5,963 bases of DNA from CTSoil-075 sp964292325 (GTDB lineage: Bacteria > Bacillota > Negativicutes > DSM-13327), in NCBI GenBank assembly GCA_964292325.1, contig CAXYVG010000161.1:1-5963 (forward strand), read 5' to 3'. The translations under genes and the position numbers were made by a program. The first letter of the stretch is position 1. Every line of letters begins with the position of its first letter. The notes beneath the pieces are model-generated. The model did not search any database. It had not been told where the DNA came from and worked only from the letters and a program-made list of their open reading frames with translations. Positions 1 through 5,274 of this stretch are shown piece by piece.

Positions 1-106
1 GTGACGGGGGAACAGGAAGATCAAATCCTCTCCCAAGTGAAACAGAAAGTGAATAAATTGGAGCCCGCTGTGGTCTTGAAGAACAAGGCCGACGGTCGCT
101 TGCTCA
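1..106 (+). repeat. Direct repeat copy 1 within cadA (end of first HMA domain)
   Basis: Bases 1-106 match 286-391 at an offset of 285 bp (exactly 95 codons), with about seven mismatches in 106 positions. At protein level the two 35-residue stretches differ at only three internal positions. The unit is the C-terminal half of an HMA domain. The left border of the repeat is cut by the window edge, so the duplicated unit is probably longer. Confidence 0.9.
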
Positions 107-1698
107 ATTTTGACACCCTCAAGAGTAAGAATATCCAACCAGAAGAAAGAAAAAAATACTACGAATGGATCCTTGATGGGATCGACTGCGCCAATTGTGC
201 CAACAAGGTCGAGCGAGGCGTCGCCAAGGTGGCGGGTGTGTCCAACAGCAACGTGAACTACATGACCCAAACCTTGAGTTTCGAGGTGACGGGGGAACTG
301 GAAGATCAAATCCTCTCCCAAGTGAAACAGACAGTGAATAAATTGGAGCCCGCTGTAATCCTGAAGAATAAGGCCGACGGTCGTTTGCTCACAGTCGGAA
401 ACCATCCAACGGCGATGAATCTGGCTGCAGAAACACTAGAACAAGGGGAACTGGAAGAAGAAGGTGGGAAAGAAAATGAATCACGAACGACCATCATTCG
501 ATTGGTACTTGGATTCTCCCTCATGCTATCCGGTATCTTCCTGCCACTTCCAGGAGGCATTTCTGTTGCCCTGTTTGTAATTGCCTACCTGATTGCCGGC
601 TATGATATCGTCTGGCGGGCCGTCCGCAACATGCTCCGCGGGCAGGTTTTTGATGAAAACTTTCTGATGACGATTGCAACGCTGGCTGCTTTCTATGTTC
701 AAGAATATCCAGAGGCCGTTGCGGTCATGTTGTTCTATCAGGTAGGGGAACTGTTCCAAGATATCGCCCTTTCGAAGTCCCGTCGCTCAATCGCTGAGTT
801 GATGGATATCCGCCCTGATTATGCAAATTTGGTAACCGAAAATGGTACCCAAAAGGTTGCTCCGGAAGCCATTAAAGTGGGTGTTCTCATACTTGTCCGG
901 CCTGGCGAAAAAGTGCCATTGGACGGGAAGGTAGTGGAAGGGACTTCCGCTATGGATACATCTGCCTTGACTGGGGAATCCGTACCGCGTAGCGTAGGCC
1001 CTACGGATTCGGTGCTGAGCGGTTTTATCAATCGGAACGGGGTGCTTAAAGTAGCGGTGGAGAAGCCTTTTTCGGAATCAACCGTGAAAAAAATCTTGGA
1101 TCTGGTTGAGAATGCAAGTGGGAGAAAGGCACCGACCGAGCAGTTTATCACCAAATTTGCTCGCTACTATACGCCGGTTGTCGTAGTATCCGCGTTCCTA
1201 TTGGCCATTGTGCCGCCGTTGGTGTTCCCGGGAGCTACTTTCGATGAATGGATTTACCGGGCAGCTATTTTCTTAGTTATTTCTTGTCCGTGTGCATTGG
1301 TTGTCTCCATTCCTATTGGCTTTTTCGGCGGAATCGGAGCCTCTTCACGGAAGGGCATATTAGTGAAAGGAAGTAATTACCTGGAAGCTCTAAATGACCT
1401 AAAGTACGTAGTGATGGATAAGACCGGCACTTTGACGAAAGGAAAGTTCGAGATAACAGCGATTGAACCCGAGAAAGAAATCAGTACGGAAGCCTTACTG
1501 GAAATGGCAGCGTATGCTGAAGCCCATTCCACCCACCCAATCGCGGATTCCATTAAAGAAAAATATGAAAAAGAGATCCAGGAAGAAAGAATTACTACTT
1601 ACAACGAAATTCCCGGACACGGAATCGGGACCACCAACAGTGGGAAAATAATAATGGCGGGAAATGCTCTTATAATAGAAAACTTCTCTGTGAATTAG
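1..1698 (+). CDS. cadA: CadA N-terminal fragment: HMA domains, actuator, CPC helix and phosphorylation site
   Basis: This is the part of the ATPase before the amber codon, 565 residues inside the window. The GTG at base 1 is probably not the real start. The same bases recur at 286-288 as an internal valine in the middle of an HMA domain, so the true start and the first CxxC motif should lie to the left of the window. Residues about 54-120 form the complete HMA domain. Residues about 130-162 are an acidic linker, followed by membrane segments at about 163-203, 221-252, 388-410 and 418-443. The actuator lies between the second and third pairs, and the phosphorylation domain starts with D473. 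The fragment ends in the nucleotide-binding domain just after an AGNA motif and lacks the hinge motif GDGIND, so it cannot complete the transport cycle alone. Confidence 0.75.
   Translation: MTGEQEDQILSQVKQKVNKLEPAVVLKNKADGRLLNFDTLKSKNIQPEERKKYYEWILDGIDCANCANKVERGVAKVAGVSNSNVNYMTQTLSFEVTGELEDQILSQVKQTVNKLEPAVILKNKADGRLLTVGNHPTAMNLAAETLEQGELEEEGGKENESRTTIIRLVLGFSLMLSGIFLPLPGGISVALFVIAYLIAGYDIVWRAVRNMLRGQVFDENFLMTIATLAAFYVQEYPEAVAVMLFYQVGELFQDIALSKSRRSIAELMDIRPDYANLVTENGTQKVAPEAIKVGVLILVRPGEKVPLDGKVVEGTSAMDTSALTGESVPRSVGPTDSVLSGFINRNGVLKVAVEKPFSESTVKKILDLVENASGRKAPTEQFITKFARYYTPVVVVSAFLLAIVPPLVFPGATFDEWIYRAAIFLVISCPCALVVSIPIGFFGGIGASSRKGILVKGSNYLEALNDLKYVVMDKTGTLTKGKFEITAIEPEKEISTEALLEMAAYAEAHSTHPIADSIKEKYEKEIQEERITTYNEIPGHGIGTTNSGKIIMAGNALIIENFSVN
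286..391 (+). repeat. Direct repeat copy 2 within cadA (end of second HMA domain)
   Basis: This is the second copy of the 106-bp repeat starting at base 1. Similarity stops sharply at base 392, where the acidic linker to the first membrane helix begins. In copy 1 the corresponding point leads instead into the linker and start of the next HMA domain (residues 36-66). This pattern is expected from in-frame tandem duplication of an HMA domain. Confidence 0.9.
1696..1698 (+). other. In-frame amber codon interrupting cadA
   Basis: TAG at 1696-1698 is in the same frame as both ATPase parts. Reading on gives QEVTKCGIIIYLA and then the conserved EGKYAGYLLIAD stretch with no gap or frame change. In CadA relatives this position is an ordinary variable residue at the junction of the nucleotide-binding and phosphorylation domains. 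A single base change from TTG, CAG, AAG, TAC or TAT would explain it. No recoding structure is obvious around it. Confidence 0.85.
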
Positions 1699-1737
1699 CA
1701 AGAAGTAACCAAATGCGGGATAATTATTTACCTTGCG

Positions 1738-2316
1738 ATGGAAGGGAAATATGCTGGGTATCTCTTGATTGCGGATGCCATTAAGGAGGACGCCGCAGCC
1801 GCTATCGCAACTATGAAGGAGCTTGGAATCAAGCATATCATTATGCTGACTGGCGACTCGAAAGCAGTAGGGGACGCAATCGCCCAGAAGCTGGGGATTA
1901 CAGAGGTCTACAGCGAGTTGTTGCCGCAAGATAAGGTGACAAAGTTCGAAGAAATCCTCTCACGTAAAAAGAAAAATGAGAAAGTCGCCTTCGTGGGGGA
2001 TGGAATCAATGACACCCCCGTTCTAGCCCGTTCGGATATTGGGATTGCCATGGGGGGATTGGGGTCAGATGCAGCCATTGAGGCGGCTGACGTGGTAATT
2101 ATGGACGATAAGCCTTCCAAGATTGGGGTCGCCATGCTGGTGGCCAAGGATACCCGTCGCATTGTATGGCAGAATATCTTCTTTGCCCTCGGAGTGAAGG
2201 GACTGTTCCTCCTTCTGGGAGCTTTCGGGGTTGCCACCATGTGGGAAGCGGTTTTTGCAGATGTCGGCGTGACGGTAATAGCCGTTCTCAATGCTATGCG
2301 GATTTTAAAGAAATAG
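1738..2316 (+). CDS. cadA: CadA C-terminal fragment: hinge of the P-domain and last two membrane helices
   Basis: This 192-residue stretch is the rest of the CadA-type ATPase. It carries TGDS (residues 38-41), the Mg-binding hinge GDGIND (87-92), and a final membrane pair at about 145-165 and 170-190. That pair has the VKG lysine and the ADVGV aspartate (D174) that line the metal site in ZntA/CadA proteins. The ATG at 1738 matches a normal internal position just before the EGKYAGYL segment. No purine-rich ribosome binding site precedes it (the upstream bases read ttatttaccttgcg), so independent translation is doubtful. Alone it has no phosphorylation site. It is best read as the downstream part of one broken gene, although a two-chain ATPase cannot be excluded from sequence alone. 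Confidence 0.7.
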   Translation: MEGKYAGYLLIADAIKEDAAAAIATMKELGIKHIIMLTGDSKAVGDAIAQKLGITEVYSELLPQDKVTKFEEILSRKKKNEKVAFVGDGINDTPVLARSDIGIAMGGLGSDAAIEAADVVIMDDKPSKIGVAMLVAKDTRRIVWQNIFFALGVKGLFLLLGAFGVATMWEAVFADVGVTVIAVLNAMRILKK

Positions 2317-2349
2317 ATTTCCACGATTCGATCAGGAAACAATAAAATT

Positions 2350-2405
2350 AGCCAATAACGTCAAAATGCATTTGATCTTTCAGATGCATTTTGACGTTAT
2401 TGGCT
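2350..2405. terminator. Bidirectional intrinsic terminator between convergent cadA and merA
   Basis: The arms 2350-2371 and 2384-2405 form a perfect 22-bp stem around a 12-base loop. On the + strand the stem is followed by a T-rich tract (about 2405-2422) with a run of six T. On the - strand it is followed by a TAATTTTATTGTTT tract. It lies 33 bp after the cadA stop and about 200 bp beyond the merA stop, the right place to end both convergent transcripts. Confidence 0.8.
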
Positions 2406-2607
2406 TATGATTCTTATTTTTTCTTATCGGACAAATATATTTTGTTGGTTCTCACTAAAAATACTGTTTTGAACAGAAGATTGCGTTATTACTGATGGTT
2501 TTCAAAATTATTTTAGTAAGCCATCGCCATAACTCAACAGCTTCGAAACGGAAAAATGAATATTTTCCATCAGCTTTTCGTGTAAGATACCTGTTAAACA
2601 AACAATT
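2406..2607. other. AT-rich spacer between terminator and merA, no gene recognised
   Basis: About 200 bp with no credible coding frame. It contains only a weak imperfect hairpin (2494-2525) without a T-tract, and one copy of a 12-bp sequence (2526-2537) that recurs at 4909-4920. It would form the 3' untranslated part of the mer transcript if termination occurs at 2350-2405. Confidence 0.5.
2526..2537 (+). repeat. 12-bp direct repeat GCCATAACTCAA, left copy
   Basis: GCCATAACTCAA occurs here and again, in the same orientation, at 4909-4920. The two copies bracket the merRA operon with its promoter and the 4777-4808 hairpin. It could be a trace of module insertion, but 12 bp in AT-rich spacers is weak evidence. 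Confidence 0.35.
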
Positions 2608-4248
2608 TCAGCCTGCACAGCAGGATAATTTTGATACGTCTTTGTCAAACGCTAAGGCTGCCAATTTTAAGCCTTCTGCCATTGTTAAGTAAGGTGCAAG
2701 CGTTTCTTTTAAGTCGTCTACGGTCAATCCGAATTTAACGGCTAAAGTGGCTGCGTAAATAACTTCCCCTGCATTGTCAGCGACCACATGCACTCCCAGA
2801 ATTTTTCGCGTTTTTCCATCAACTACAAGTTTAATCACACCTGCTGTGTCATGATTTACAATCGCTCTAGCAACATTTTTTAACGGCAACACAGACGTTT
2901 TAATTTCATATCCTTTTTCTTTCGCTTTCTTTTCTGTTAAACCAACGGTTGCGAATCCGGGACTTGTAAACGTAACACCAGGGACCACTGTTAAATCGAT
3001 TTTTTTATTTAACCCACCAATCGTATTGTCTGCAACAATTCCTCCTTCATAGGCAGCCACGTAGACGAATTGAGGCCCTAATGTGACATCTCCCGCTGCA
3101 TAGATCTTTTCATTGCTTGTCTCACCAAAATCATTTATTTTGATTTCGTTGTGGGCTCCAACTTTAACTCCTGCTGCACTTAAGTTCAATGCTTCAGTAT
3201 TGGGCGTTCTTCCTGTGCTGATTAGTAGTTGGTCTGACTCAATAATCTTTTTCTTGTCGTTTACAATAATATGGACTTTTTTAATCTCTCCGTCTTGCTC
3301 CACTCGCTCATAAGCTGCTCCAGAAATGAGTTTTATTCCTTGTTCGATGAGAGATTTCTCCATTGCTTCAGAAATCTCAGGGTCATACTCTTTTAAGAAT
3401 TGCTTGCTTCTTTGAATTAGGGTAACTTCTGAACCCAGATTATGGAAGAGCTGTCCGAGTTCTCTTCCGATATAACCCGATCCAATAACGGTTAAGCGTT
3501 TTGGGACTTTTTTAAGTTCAAGAAGAGTTGTGCTAGTCAGATAATCTACTTGTTCAAGTCCTGGAGTATCGGGTATGAGGGGAGAAGCCCCGGTTGCGAT
3601 TAAAAAGCGGTGGGCAGAAAATGCTTGTCCGTTCACTTCAATAGTACTTTCATTGATAAAGCGTGCTTCTCCCTTAATTAAATCAAATCCATACTCATCA
3701 ATTAAATCAATGTATTTTTGGTTCCGTAAATCACTGACCAGTTCATTTTTTTGATTCCCTAAGCGACCTAATTCTACTTCTCCCGCAGAAGTGTGTAATC
3801 CTTCAAAAGGATTCGTGTGTGCGGATCGATTGATTTCTCCAGCTCTAAGAAGCGTTTTTGAGGGAACACACCCCGTATTCACACAGGTGCCGCCTACCGT
3901 TCCTCGTTCAATCATGCCCACCTTTGCTCCATACCCGACTGCTTTGATAGCTGCTGAAAAAGCAGCTCCGCCAGAACCGATAATGAGTAAATCATACTCC
4001 TCTTTATTAACTGACGCCGCATGCTCTCCAGCAGATAAGATCACTGTTTCTCCGGGCTGATAATTTACTTCTTTCACTGCTTTAATCGCGTTTTCTACCG
4101 CACAGTCGTCAGGCAATTGGAATACCGCTTCGCTCCTACGGAAATTAGCTATAATGTTGGTCGCTCCTATACTTTCAAGCGCTTTTTCTATGTGCTCTTC
4201 GCACCCTGTACAAGTCATACCGTGAATGCCCATTTTAAATTGATTCAT
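2608..4248 (-). CDS. merA: Mercury(II) reductase MerA
   Basis: This 546-residue flavoprotein reduces cytoplasmic Hg2+ to volatile Hg0 with NADPH. The N-terminus is a single HMA domain with GMTCTGC (C13/C16), which delivers Hg2+ to the catalytic core. The core starts near residue 84 with the FAD-binding GSGGAA (91-96). It continues with the redox-active disulfide GGTCVNTGCVPSK (C122/C127), an NADPH-binding VIGSGYIGRELG near 257, a second FAD contact AAGDVT, and the dimerisation domain. The protein ends in SCCAG, the C-terminal cysteine pair (C543/C544) that hands Hg2+ to the partner subunit's active site and separates MerA from lipoamide dehydrogenases. Length and the single HMA domain match the roughly 547-residue staphylococcal form rather than the longer two-HMA Bacillus form. 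The ATG at 4246-4248 has a strong AAGGGGG ribosome binding site 10 bases upstream. It is the second gene of the merR operon. No key residue is missing. Confidence 0.97.
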   Translation of the reverse strand: MNQFKMGIHGMTCTGCEEHIEKALESIGATNIIANFRRSEAVFQLPDDCAVENAIKAVKEVNYQPGETVILSAGEHAASVNKEEYDLLIIGSGGAAFSAAIKAVGYGAKVGMIERGTVGGTCVNTGCVPSKTLLRAGEINRSAHTNPFEGLHTSAGEVELGRLGNQKNELVSDLRNQKYIDLIDEYGFDLIKGEARFINESTIEVNGQAFSAHRFLIATGASPLIPDTPGLEQVDYLTSTTLLELKKVPKRLTVIGSGYIGRELGQLFHNLGSEVTLIQRSKQFLKEYDPEISEAMEKSLIEQGIKLISGAAYERVEQDGEIKKVHIIVNDKKKIIESDQLLISTGRTPNTEALNLSAAGVKVGAHNEIKINDFGETSNEKIYAAGDVTLGPQFVYVAAYEGGIVADNTIGGLNKKIDLTVVPGVTFTSPGFATVGLTEKKAKEKGYEIKTSVLPLKNVARAIVNHDTAGVIKLVVDGKTRKILGVHVVADNAGEVIYAATLAVKFGLTVDDLKETLAPYLTMAEGLKLAALAFDKDVSKLSCCAG

Positions 4249-4258
4249 TTTCTTGTTT

Positions 4259-4265
4259 CCCCCTT
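4259..4265 (-). promoter_or_regulatory. merA ribosome binding site overlapping the merR stop codon
   Basis: On the - strand AAGGGGG lies 10 bases before the merA ATG, and its first two A bases are also the last two of the merR TAA (4264-4266). This fixes the merA start and suggests that translation of merA is coupled to that of merR. Confidence 0.85.
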
Positions 4266-4662
4266 AATTTTCTATTAGCTCATCTATGATAGGACACGCA
4301 TACAGTTCCTTTTCCTCAGGACATCTTCGTCGTAAATTTTTGAGCATGTGTTCCGTCTTTTTCAAATTTTCTATTTGTTTTTGAACTTCTCTTTCTTTTT
4401 TTGAGACAAATTCAAACATACCCTCACAACGAACGTTGTCTTTATCCACCACACCAAGCAATTTATAAATTTCACTTAAAGAAAAGCCAAGTTCTTGGAG
4501 ATGTTTAATAAATTTTACCCGTTTTATGTCCTTTTCTGAATAGGATCGATACCTGGTATTGGTTCGATCAGGTTCTGGTAGTAATTTTTTTCTCTCGTAA
4601 TACCGAATCGTTTCCTTATTCACACCGCATTTTTCAGCAAAAGAACTAATACGATAAGCCAT
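4264..4662 (-). CDS. merR: Mercury-responsive transcriptional regulator MerR
   Basis: This 132-residue MerR has an N-terminal winged helix-turn-helix (about residues 1-70; the GVNKETIRYYERKKLLPEP segment is diagnostic), a long dimerisation helix (about 82-112) and a C-terminal metal-binding loop. The three cysteines that bind one Hg2+ across the dimer are at C79, C114 (in RRRCPEE) and C123 (in YACPII), the same positions and contexts as in Bacillus MerR. It is therefore a mercury sensor rather than a CueR, ZntR or CadR type. The family represses its promoter without metal and, with Hg2+ bound, untwists the long spacer to activate it. The ATG at 4660-4662 has an AAAAGGA ribosome binding site 9 bases upstream. 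It is the first gene of a merR-merA operon, so it regulates its own synthesis. C12 in the DNA-binding part is also typical of Gram-positive MerR. Confidence 0.95.
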   Translation of the reverse strand: MAYRISSFAEKCGVNKETIRYYERKKLLPEPDRTNTRYRSYSEKDIKRVKFIKHLQELGFSLSEIYKLLGVVDKDNVRCEGMFEFVSKKEREVQKQIENLKKTEHMLKNLRRRCPEEKELYACPIIDELIEN

Positions 4663-4671
4663 GCAATCACA

Positions 4672-4678
4672 TCCTTTT
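4672..4678 (-). promoter_or_regulatory. merR ribosome binding site
   Basis: AAAAGGA on the - strand, 9 bases before the merR ATG, supports that start codon. Confidence 0.75.
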
Positions 4679-4682
4679 CTAT

Positions 4683-4714
4683 ATTATAAACCATGTACCA
4701 CGGTACGTAGTCAA
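4683..4714 (-). promoter_or_regulatory. MerR-controlled mer promoter with operator dyad
   Basis: On the - strand a -35 box TTGACT (4709-4714) and a -10 box TATAAT (4683-4688) are separated by 20 bases. That is the over-long spacer typical of MerR-family promoters, which are silent until the regulator distorts the DNA. In the spacer lies the perfect dyad GTACC-AC-GGTAC (4695-4706), resembling known mer operators that contain GTAC half sites. It reads into merR and merA and is the only strong promoter seen for them. Confidence 0.88.
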
Positions 4715-4776
4715 GCAAAGAATTTAATATCTAGGAAATGTAATCTCCAAAATAATCGATTACAAGACAAATAAGG

Positions 4777-4808
4777 AAGGCCGCTTTTCAAAAGAAAAAA
4801 GCGGCCTT
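4777..4808. terminator. Stem-loop terminator upstream of the mer promoter
   Basis: AAGGCCGCTTTT (4777-4788) pairs perfectly with 4797-4808 around an 8-base loop. The - strand product is followed by a T-rich ATTTGTCTTG, and the + strand product by ATCTCTTCTT, so neither tail is a pure T run. Reading on the - strand it would stop transcripts arriving from the recombinase side and keep them out of the mer operon. Confidence 0.65.
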
Positions 4809-5097
4809 ATCTCTTCTTAAGAGTCAACTTTATGAGTCACGTTCTATCTAACTTTCCTTCATTTTTATTCTTCGTAGCATTCTCTAGCTCCGAATCTTAT
4901 ATTTCATAGCCATAACTCAAGACTAATGATTATGTTGATAGTACATGATATTCAATGGCTTTTTTCATATCTATATCTTATGTTTATAAGTAAGATGATT
5001 TTTACAAAAAGACATAGTACCCATCAAATTAAAACGCATTTTAAGCTTCTTCATGGTTAATTACCCATCTATGAATCTGAAACAGCCTTAAAATGCG
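4809..5097. other. AT-rich non-coding stretch between mer terminator and resolvase relic
   Basis: No convincing gene is seen on either strand; the frames are short and rich in stop codons. It contains the right copy of the 12-bp repeat (4909-4920) and, near its end, the left arm of the hairpin at 5033-5099. The rest appears to be decayed or spacer DNA. Confidence 0.5.
4909..4920 (+). repeat. 12-bp direct repeat GCCATAACTCAA, right copy
   Basis: Identical in sequence and orientation to 2526-2537. The next base differs, but the three after it (ATG when read on the - strand) agree again, giving 15 matches in 16 positions. Confidence 0.35.
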
Positions 5098-5099
5098 TT
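5033..5099 (-). terminator. Long-loop hairpin after the resolvase relic, possible terminator
   Basis: The 13-bp arms 5033-5045 and 5087-5099 are perfectly complementary, with a 41-base loop that can pair further inside (ATGG/CCAT around a TTAATTA core). On the - strand it begins at the stop codon of the resolvase-like relic and ends in GTTTTAATTT, the layout of an intrinsic terminator for that gene. The long loop makes this less certain. Confidence 0.4.
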
Positions 5100-5217
5100 A
5101 TTTTACCTCTATATAATAGCGATAGAGGATGACTCTGCTAATACCGGTTATTTTAATCATTTCTTAGACGCTGTAGACTTGGCAAGCGTACAGTTTCACA
5201 GATTGAGTAACACTACG
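5098..5217 (-). pseudogene. Decayed C-terminal end of a serine resolvase/invertase (helix-turn-helix part)
   Basis: Reading the - strand from 5217 to the TAA at 5098-5100 gives a fragment of about 39 codons. It contains QSVKLY, then YSV, an in-frame stop (5164-5166), and EMIKITGISRVILYRY. The pattern KLY...YSV.E...ITGISR..LYRY is the C-terminal DNA-binding helix-turn-helix of resolvase/invertase serine recombinases such as those of Tn3-type transposons and Gram-positive plasmids. In that family the usual form is close to TGISRATLYRY, so V and I here would each need one C-to-T change. The catalytic domain is absent: the neighbouring tyrosine recombinase and its hairpin start immediately to the right. 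Recognition is by motif from a short sequence, so a chance resemblance is possible. Confidence 0.5.
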
Positions 5218-5234
5218 TTAGTTTACGCATGATC

Positions 5235-5270
5235 TCCCACCCTCATTCCTACGTTTATATGAGGATGGGA
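5235..5270 (-). terminator. Hairpin directly after the tyrosine recombinase gene
   Basis: The arms 5235-5246 and 5259-5270 pair over 12 bp around a 12-base loop. One position is a C-A mismatch on the + strand but a G-T wobble on the - strand, so the structure is better as RNA from the - strand. It starts four bases beyond the recombinase stop codon. No T-tract follows, so it may stabilise the transcript end rather than terminate it. Confidence 0.45.
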
Positions 5271-5274
5271 ATGA

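Larger units (their letters stand above)
1..2316 (+). pseudogene. cadA: Heavy-metal P1B-type ATPase (CadA-like Cd2+/Zn2+/Pb2+ exporter), 5'-truncated by window and interrupted by an in-frame stop
   Basis: The frame from base 1 to the TAG at 2314-2316 encodes a whole P1B-2 ATPase core, broken only by one TAG at 1696-1698. In order it shows the tail of one HMA domain, a complete HMA domain with a CxxC pair (C63/C66), paired membrane helices, the actuator motif TGES (324-327), the CPC metal-site motif in a membrane helix (429-431), the phosphorylated aspartate of DKTGTLT (D473), and the HP motif (512-513). Beyond the stop come TGDS, GDGIND and a last membrane pair with an ADVGV motif. In this family these parts use ATP to pump Cd2+, Zn2+ or Pb2+ out of the cytoplasm. 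The CPC motif with the C-terminal K...ADVG residues points to the CadA/ZntA class rather than the Cu class. The codon replaced by TAG sits in the nucleotide-binding region, so an untreated product would be inactive. A sequencing error or a very recent mutation is possible. No cadC or other regulator is in view upstream. Confidence 0.85.

Noticed and set aside
306..1929. Several reverse-strand open frames opposite cadA (306-560, 526-759, 819-1154, 1495-1929)
   Set aside because: They lie antisense to a well-conserved ATPase, carry no recognisable domain and have low-complexity serine/arginine-rich translations typical of shadow frames.
1908..2342. Reverse-strand open frame of 144 codons opposite the end of cadA
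   Set aside because: It overlaps the hinge and last membrane helices of cadA, which are plainly coding on the + strand, and has no domain of its own.
2494..2525. Imperfect GATGG...CCATC hairpin considered as the merA terminator
   Set aside because: The stem is short and AT-rich inside and no T-tract follows on either strand. The strong stem at 2350-2405 is a better candidate.
2495..2692. Forward open frame of 65 codons between the terminator and merA
   Set aside because: It runs into the 3' end of merA on the opposite strand, has no ribosome binding site and resembles no known family.
3113..4060. Two forward open frames inside merA (3113-3313 and 3791-4060)
   Set aside because: Antisense shadows of the conserved MerA reading frame.
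5033..5099. Inverted repeat considered as an integron attC site or a small inverted-repeat element
   Set aside because: The arms do not give the GTTRRRY/RYYYAAC core pattern, the adjacent recombinase is not an IntI type, and no target-site duplication is visible. A terminator-like role for the resolvase relic fits better.
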